Assembly (NCBI GenBank): GCA_937996235.1
Contig: CALKVK010000036.1
Coordinates: 1 to 48,000, forward strand
Source of the DNA: an uncultured bacterium
GTDB lineage: Bacteria > Planctomycetota > JAJSAM01 > JAJVHW01
Reading direction: 5' to 3'
DNA: 48,000 nt
This document shows, piece by piece, positions 44,620 to 48,000 of the stretch (position 1 is its first letter; every line of letters starts with the position of its first letter). The translations under genes and the position numbers were made by a program. The notes beneath the pieces were generated by a model, which worked only from the letters and a program-made list of their open reading frames with translations, ran no database searches and was not told where the DNA came from.

Positions 44620-45261
44620 TCACTCGTGCAGGTACGCCCAGTCGCCGATCCGCTCCAAGCGGCCATGGCCGACGTGGTCGGGATAGTCGCCCGATGGGTA
44701 GTAGATGATCTCGTCCCAGTTGAGGAGGCCGATCGAGCAGGGGACGCGCACGACCCACCGCTCGCCGTAGCGCGTCGTGGCCGGAGTTCCCGACTCGAAC
44801 ACGTACACCGGCGACGGGCCGATGCCGGTGCCCGGAACGGCGGCCAGATACTCGGGCACGAGTGCAGCGAGCGCCGCCGGTGGCTGGCCGTGATCGCGGT
44901 CGTACGCGCGGATCGCCTGGACCAGCGGCTGCGAGCGCTCGACGAAGCTCTCGAAGCCCGCCATGCGCAGGTCGGCACCGGCACGTATCGCCAAGGGGTA
45001 GGGGACGACGACCAAGACGCCCGCTGCGATCAGAGCTGCGCCACGCGCGCGATGCGCGCGCGAGATGAGCAGTCCCAACCCCGCGACACCGACGAGCAGG
45101 GCGCCCCCCACGATCGGCACGAACACGATCCAGAGCCCCGGTCGCACGCCCCAACTCCGGCTCGCCGACGCGGTGAGCACGACCTCCCCGCCATTGACGA
45201 GGACGGCGAGCGCGCACCCGATGACGAGGATGGACCGGACCGAAGGCCACCGAGGCGACAC
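44620..45261 (-). CDS. Membrane protein with three helices and a pseudopilin-like extracytoplasmic segment
   Basis: The protein has 213 residues from ATG 45261. There are three hydrophobic segments: ~10-28, ~43-68 and ~74-92. The soluble C-terminal half contains LVQAIRAYDRDHGQPPAALAALVPEYLAAVPGTGIG, which resembles the start of type II secretion pseudopilins (I..Y..D.G.YP..L..L...YL). YVFESGTPATTRYGERWVVRVPC and an aromatic end follow. The pseudopilin likeness is only in this segment; the membrane topology is different. Function unknown. R2 copy 2 lies ~90 bp upstream. Confidence 0.6.
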   Translation of the reverse strand: MSPRWPSVRSILVIGCALAVLVNGGEVVLTASASRSWGVRPGLWIVFVPIVGGALLVGVAGLGLLISRAHRARGAALIAAGVLVVVPYPLAIRAGADLRMAGFESFVERSQPLVQAIRAYDRDHGQPPAALAALVPEYLAAVPGTGIGPSPVYVFESGTPATTRYGERWVVRVPCSIGLLNWDEIIYYPSGDYPDHVGHGRLERIGDWAYLHE

Positions 45262-45352
45262 GGTCGAAGTCTAGCCTGCATCGTTCACGACGGGTACGGC
45301 ACGCAGCCGCGCCCGAGTGTGCGCCCGCCGCGCGCGCCCTCGCCAAGCCGCC

Positions 45353-45488
45353 GCCCGACCGACGCGCTGGCGCCCGCCGTCGCCCGGCATGGCCACGGAC
45401 GGACCCGCCATCGATGGCAGTCCCCAGGCCGGAATCCGACGTAGCTGCCGGCGTCCCCGGTGGTCCGGCGTCGCCGATGGTCCACGGG
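45353..45488. repeat. Direct repeat R2, copy 2
   Basis: This ~136-bp copy carries the same core as 43071-43189, including the GCCATCGATGGC palindrome, with ~16 extra bases near its right end. It lies between the membrane-protein gene and the truncated paralogue gene. Together the two copies bracket the lipoprotein and membrane-protein genes in direct orientation. Confidence 0.75.
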
Positions 45489-45519
45489 TGGATCCGCCCG
45501 GGGTCAGCGCTTCGGAGTT

Positions 45520-46209
45520 TCAGTCCGGCCGGAACAGTTCGACCTCGACCGTCGTGTCGGCGCCAGGCGCCGCGTGGACGCAGTCCGGAGCCCGCACGCT
45601 CCACCCGAGCGGAGGGCGCACGACCACCTGCCAGTCGCCCGCGGCGAGGCTGCAGGTCGCTCCCAGGTACACGGACTCGGTGCCGAACTCCGGGTGACGG
45701 AACTCGGCCACGAGCGGGAGGCCGTCCGGCAGCCGGTGGCCCTCGACCAGAACCGCGGTGTGGACGTACACCCACGGGACGAGTCCCACGCGACCTCGAT
45801 GGGCGGCTTGCGCCGCGTCGGCCGCAGCGAGCGGATCACGCCAAGTCAGGCGCGCGCCACCCGCGGTCCAACCGTCGACACGGAACCTGAGCGGCTGACC
45901 TGCAGTCAGCACGTCCACGAATGTCGCCCCGATGCCCGCTTGCAGGGGTTCGAACGCAGCCTTGTCGGACGTGCGCAGTCCGCGAATCGGGGTCCACTGC
46001 CATCCGGCTGAAGACGTCTCGTACCTGCGGTCCACACTGATCAGAGCCCGCGCGGCATGAGGCTCATCGAGTGCGGCGCGAGTTCCTCTGCGCGCAAGGA
46101 CGTCGCGAGACGCCCAACCCGGAACAACGCTCCGGCAGGCGGCGCGGTCCTGAGAGATGCTCCGGGTGCCGCATCTCGCGCAGCCGGACGACTGCGTCGG
46201 GGCCGGCAT
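45520..46209 (-). pseudogene. 5'-truncated paralogue of the 649-residue exported protein at 39687
   Basis: The open frame has 229 codons from ATG 46209, but only the last ~200 residues align with the C-terminal third of the protein at 39687. Shared blocks are VLTAGQPLRF, LPLVAEFRHPEFGTESVYLG, AAGDWQVVVRPPLGWSVRAP and the final VEVELFRPD. The signal segment and ~420 N-terminal residues are missing. Residues 1-27 do not match and look random. The 5' end abuts the 3' end of an AT-richer gene at 46219 (9 nt apart), which suggests that an insertion or deletion removed the front. A remnant with no function is likely, although translation as a short protein cannot be excluded. Confidence 0.65.
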
Positions 46210-46218
46210 ACCGTCGGA

Positions 46219-47103
46219 TCACAGGGACGACCTGGACTCGAAGAACTGCTCCGTGTACTCCGGACTCAGCGCAGCGTAGAACCGCATCACCAAACGCATC
46301 TTCGACCGGATTCGCTCTGATCTCTGCGCGCGACGCGCGAGACGGTGGTATCGCGTAAACAACTCCGCAGAAGTCTCAGCAAAGTCGTCCGAGAGCGTTC
46401 GCGTTGCATACGGGGTCACAAATCCAAGCACAAGAAGACTCGAGTCAGCGGTGCCTAGGCACGCATCGTCGTCATCCGGCCCTGCATAGGAGAACTCAGG
46501 AGGAAGCGCGGCTCGCCACTCGCTTGCGTCAAACTTGCCTGGATTGACTCGCAATAGCACCTCGGACACCTCATGAATAAGCGCGCGACCAACGCCAGTC
46601 CACCCGACACTTGGGTCACACCCCATCGGAGCGGCCACGAACACAGACCGATCTATATTGTACGCAATGCACCTGTCCCCGTCCAACACAATCGACGATA
46701 CCACGAATACATCAATTACTCCACATGACTGCGCTACAGGACTAAACGCTTTTATCATCCCATTAACCGGATGGACCAGATCCTGAAGCTCACACAGATC
46801 TGCGCTTGCAATAGACGTTATCGCGCAGCGCTCTGCGGGCACGCAACGCGCCGGCGCTGCCAGCCTATGGACTCGAAACGGAGGACGCACGAGCGTCTCG
46901 CCATCTCGGGCGAGCATACTCCAGTCGCTCGAGCGAATTCGAGTCGTCGACTCGGTCGATACACGGGCGCTGGGGACCTCCACGCGCGACGCCCGCACTA
47001 CCCGATCTCCAGCCGGATACGATGAGTCGGAGACAGCGAAGTAGGCACAGCACGCGCACGTCGCAGCGATCACTGGAACGACAAGTCGAGCGCTCCAATT
47101 CAT
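46219..47103 (-). CDS. Secreted zincin-like protein (Peptidase_Mx1-like), RHS-linked, with HEVSE motif
   Basis: The protein has 294 residues from ATG 47103. A hydrophobic segment at ~6-24 acts as signal or anchor. The middle has several Cys residues and no known motif. The C-terminal third has ALIHEVSEVLLRVNPGKFDASEW, then LVLGFVTPYATRTLSDDFAETSAELFTRY. In the Bacteroidetes substrate-import-associated zinc metallohydrolase and related Peptidase_Mx1 zincins, HExxH is followed at similar distance by GFVSPYA and EDFAE. Here the third zinc ligand His is Glu, so activity is uncertain. The gene is visibly AT-richer than its neighbours and starts 16 nt after the stop of the RHS gene, the place where tip-associated or immunity genes normally sit. 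The family link is from motif memory. Confidence 0.6.
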   Translation of the reverse strand: MNWSARLVVPVIAATCACCAYFAVSDSSYPAGDRVVRASRVEVPSARVSTESTTRIRSSDWSMLARDGETLVRPPFRVHRLAAPARCVPAERCAITSIASADLCELQDLVHPVNGMIKAFSPVAQSCGVIDVFVVSSIVLDGDRCIAYNIDRSVFVAAPMGCDPSVGWTGVGRALIHEVSEVLLRVNPGKFDASEWRAALPPEFSYAGPDDDDACLGTADSSLLVLGFVTPYATRTLSDDFAETSAELFTRYHRLARRAQRSERIRSKMRLVMRFYAALSPEYTEQFFESRSSL

Positions 47104-47119
47104 CACGCGCACGACCTCG

Positions 47120-48000
47120 TCACCGCGTCCCTTTCTGCAGGTCACTCCAGAGCCCCGCCGCTTCCTCATCGTAGTGCTCGGAGATTTCGTCATCGATGAA
47201 TGACTGGACCGACTCGTGGACACGCCAGAATTCCCGGTCGAGTTGCGACTCATTGGCTCTGCGACCATCGTAACAGCAGGTTGCTGCCCGCCGAATCCAG
47301 AGCAGTTTCACGCCTGCGAATGGGTTCTTTCCGTCGTCCTTGCACTTGCCGCTCAGCAGCTTCAGAAGTGCCGCCGCCTTGGACTGACCCTTGTTGCTGC
47401 CGTCCCCCTCGGCGTCACCCTCGCCTTCACGCCCAGTGGTGACGCTGTTGGTCACACTCACGTGGTTGTGGGCGTCGTAGACGTACTCGTACGTGCCGTC
47501 ATCGACCAGGTTGCCGTTGTCGTCGTAGCTGTGCGAGGTGCCGCCCACCGACGTGTACTCGTTCATGGCGTTGGTCGAGTATCTGACCGTCGAGCCTGAG
47601 CCGCCGTAGGGGGTCGTGACCAGCGACGCGAGCCCCGCACGTCGTCCATGTTGCGGCTTCACACTCCGGAGTGGGACCTTGTCCCCGTACGCCTCGGCGC
47701 CGGGGTTCGCGACCTCGTTGGCGGGGTCGTCGACGTCCTGGAGCACCTTGGTCAGGCGGTTCGCGCGGTCGTAGCTGCCGAATCGCGGGGACCCCGCGTC
47801 GCCCTTGCCGCTCTGGTGGGTCCTCGCCTCGAAGGTGGGGTTGTCGGACCCCCCGTGCGGAGCACGGAAGAATGCAACACAGCCGGCCGTAGGTGAAGCC
47901 GGCGGGTAGCTGCAGCCCGAGTCCTCGTGGGTGATCGTGGTCGGGCGCCGGAAGCCGTCCCAGCCCCAGGTCGTCGTCGTGCCGTTCTCGTAGCTGAGCA
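47120..48000 (-). CDS. RHS/YD-repeat protein, C-terminal part (runs off the window)
   Basis: This partial frame is open from the right edge to a stop at 47120, 292 codons. It contains RHS core units: LSYENGTTTTWGWDGFRRPT, FEARTHQSGKGDAGSPRFGS, YDRANRLTKVLQDVDD, and SYDDNGNLVDDGTYEYVYDAHN. After VTNSVTTG the core stops and a ~95-residue unique tip follows: Gly/Glu-rich linker, then KAAALLKLLSGKCKDDGKNPFAG and two adjacent Cys (ATCCYDGRR), ending in a charged helical segment (FWRVHESVQSFIDDEISEHYDEEAA). RHS tips are usually toxins or adhesion modules; this one matches none I know. Base composition falls from the core into the tip. The zincin-like gene starts 16 nt downstream. Confidence 0.85.
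   Translation of the reverse strand, partial: LSYENGTTTTWGWDGFRRPTTITHEDSGCSYPPASPTAGCVAFFRAPHGGSDNPTFEARTHQSGKGDAGSPRFGSYDRANRLTKVLQDVDDPANEVANPGAEAYGDKVPLRSVKPQHGRRAGLASLVTTPYGGSGSTVRYSTNAMNEYTSVGGTSHSYDDNGNLVDDGTYEYVYDAHNHVSVTNSVTTGREGEGDAEGDGSNKGQSKAAALLKLLSGKCKDDGKNPFAGVKLLWIRRAATCCYDGRRANESQLDREFWRVHESVQSFIDDEISEHYDEEAAGLWSDLQKGTR

Noticed and set aside
47120..47746. Complete 208-residue gene starting at GTG 47746.
   Set aside because: The frame continues upstream without a stop to the window edge and encodes clear RHS core sequence, so the GTG is internal.
1..48000. tRNA, rRNA or riboswitch genes.
   Set aside because: I found no stretch with a T-loop plus acceptor pairing, no rRNA-like block and no known riboswitch core by eye. 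Covariance-model searches would be needed for a firm negative.

Overview
This is a very GC-rich bacterial chromosome window with no rRNA, tRNA, CRISPR array, integrase or transposase gene that I can see. The style points to Planctomycetota: a PknB-type kinase with a DPAERxAY N-terminal extension and kinesin-light-chain-like TPRs, many secreted LamG, beta-helix and glycine-rich proteins, ELWxxDGT repeats, an MJ0042-like zinc ribbon and an RHS protein. A myxobacterium-like or other large-genome lineage cannot be excluded, because no phylogenetic marker gene lies in the window.

Layout. Positions 1-2.5 kb hold an FHA-like membrane protein and a small lipoprotein. At 2.6-9.3 kb on the minus strand is an addB-addA pair for double-strand-break repair, followed by a 15-bp tandem repeat that starts in addA's own last codons. 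At 9.4-11.6 kb are an SGNH hydrolase and a FabH-like ketosynthase. At 12.3-16.4 kb are an octahaem cytochrome c of the tetrathionate-reductase (OTR) family, behind a CRP/FNR-like operator, and an ELWxxDGT-repeat secreted protein. At 16.4-20.6 kb on the minus strand is a tightly overlapped gnd-zwf-opcA-pgl operon that covers the whole oxidative pentose phosphate branch. At 20.7-26.5 kb are small membrane, lipo- and secreted proteins plus a MocR regulator divergent from a PPOX-GNAT pair.

From 26.5 kb on the window is an accessory, cell-surface region: two LamG proteins, two beta-helix proteins, a glycine-rich protein, a Ser/Thr kinase with TPRs, several lipoproteins, and finally an RHS protein that runs off the right edge. 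Four copies of a ~222-bp element with 15-bp terminal inverted repeats (MITE- or REPIN-like) lie between these genes, in pairs that bracket single secreted-protein genes. A second ~120-bp direct repeat brackets two further genes.

The most interesting stretch is 45.5-48 kb. The RHS C-terminal tip is followed after 16 nt by a visibly AT-richer gene for a secreted zincin-like protein (HEVSE plus a GFVTPYA/DDFAE motif). That gene abuts a 5'-truncated paralogue of the 650-residue surface protein at 39.7 kb. It looks like a recently remodelled RHS tip locus.
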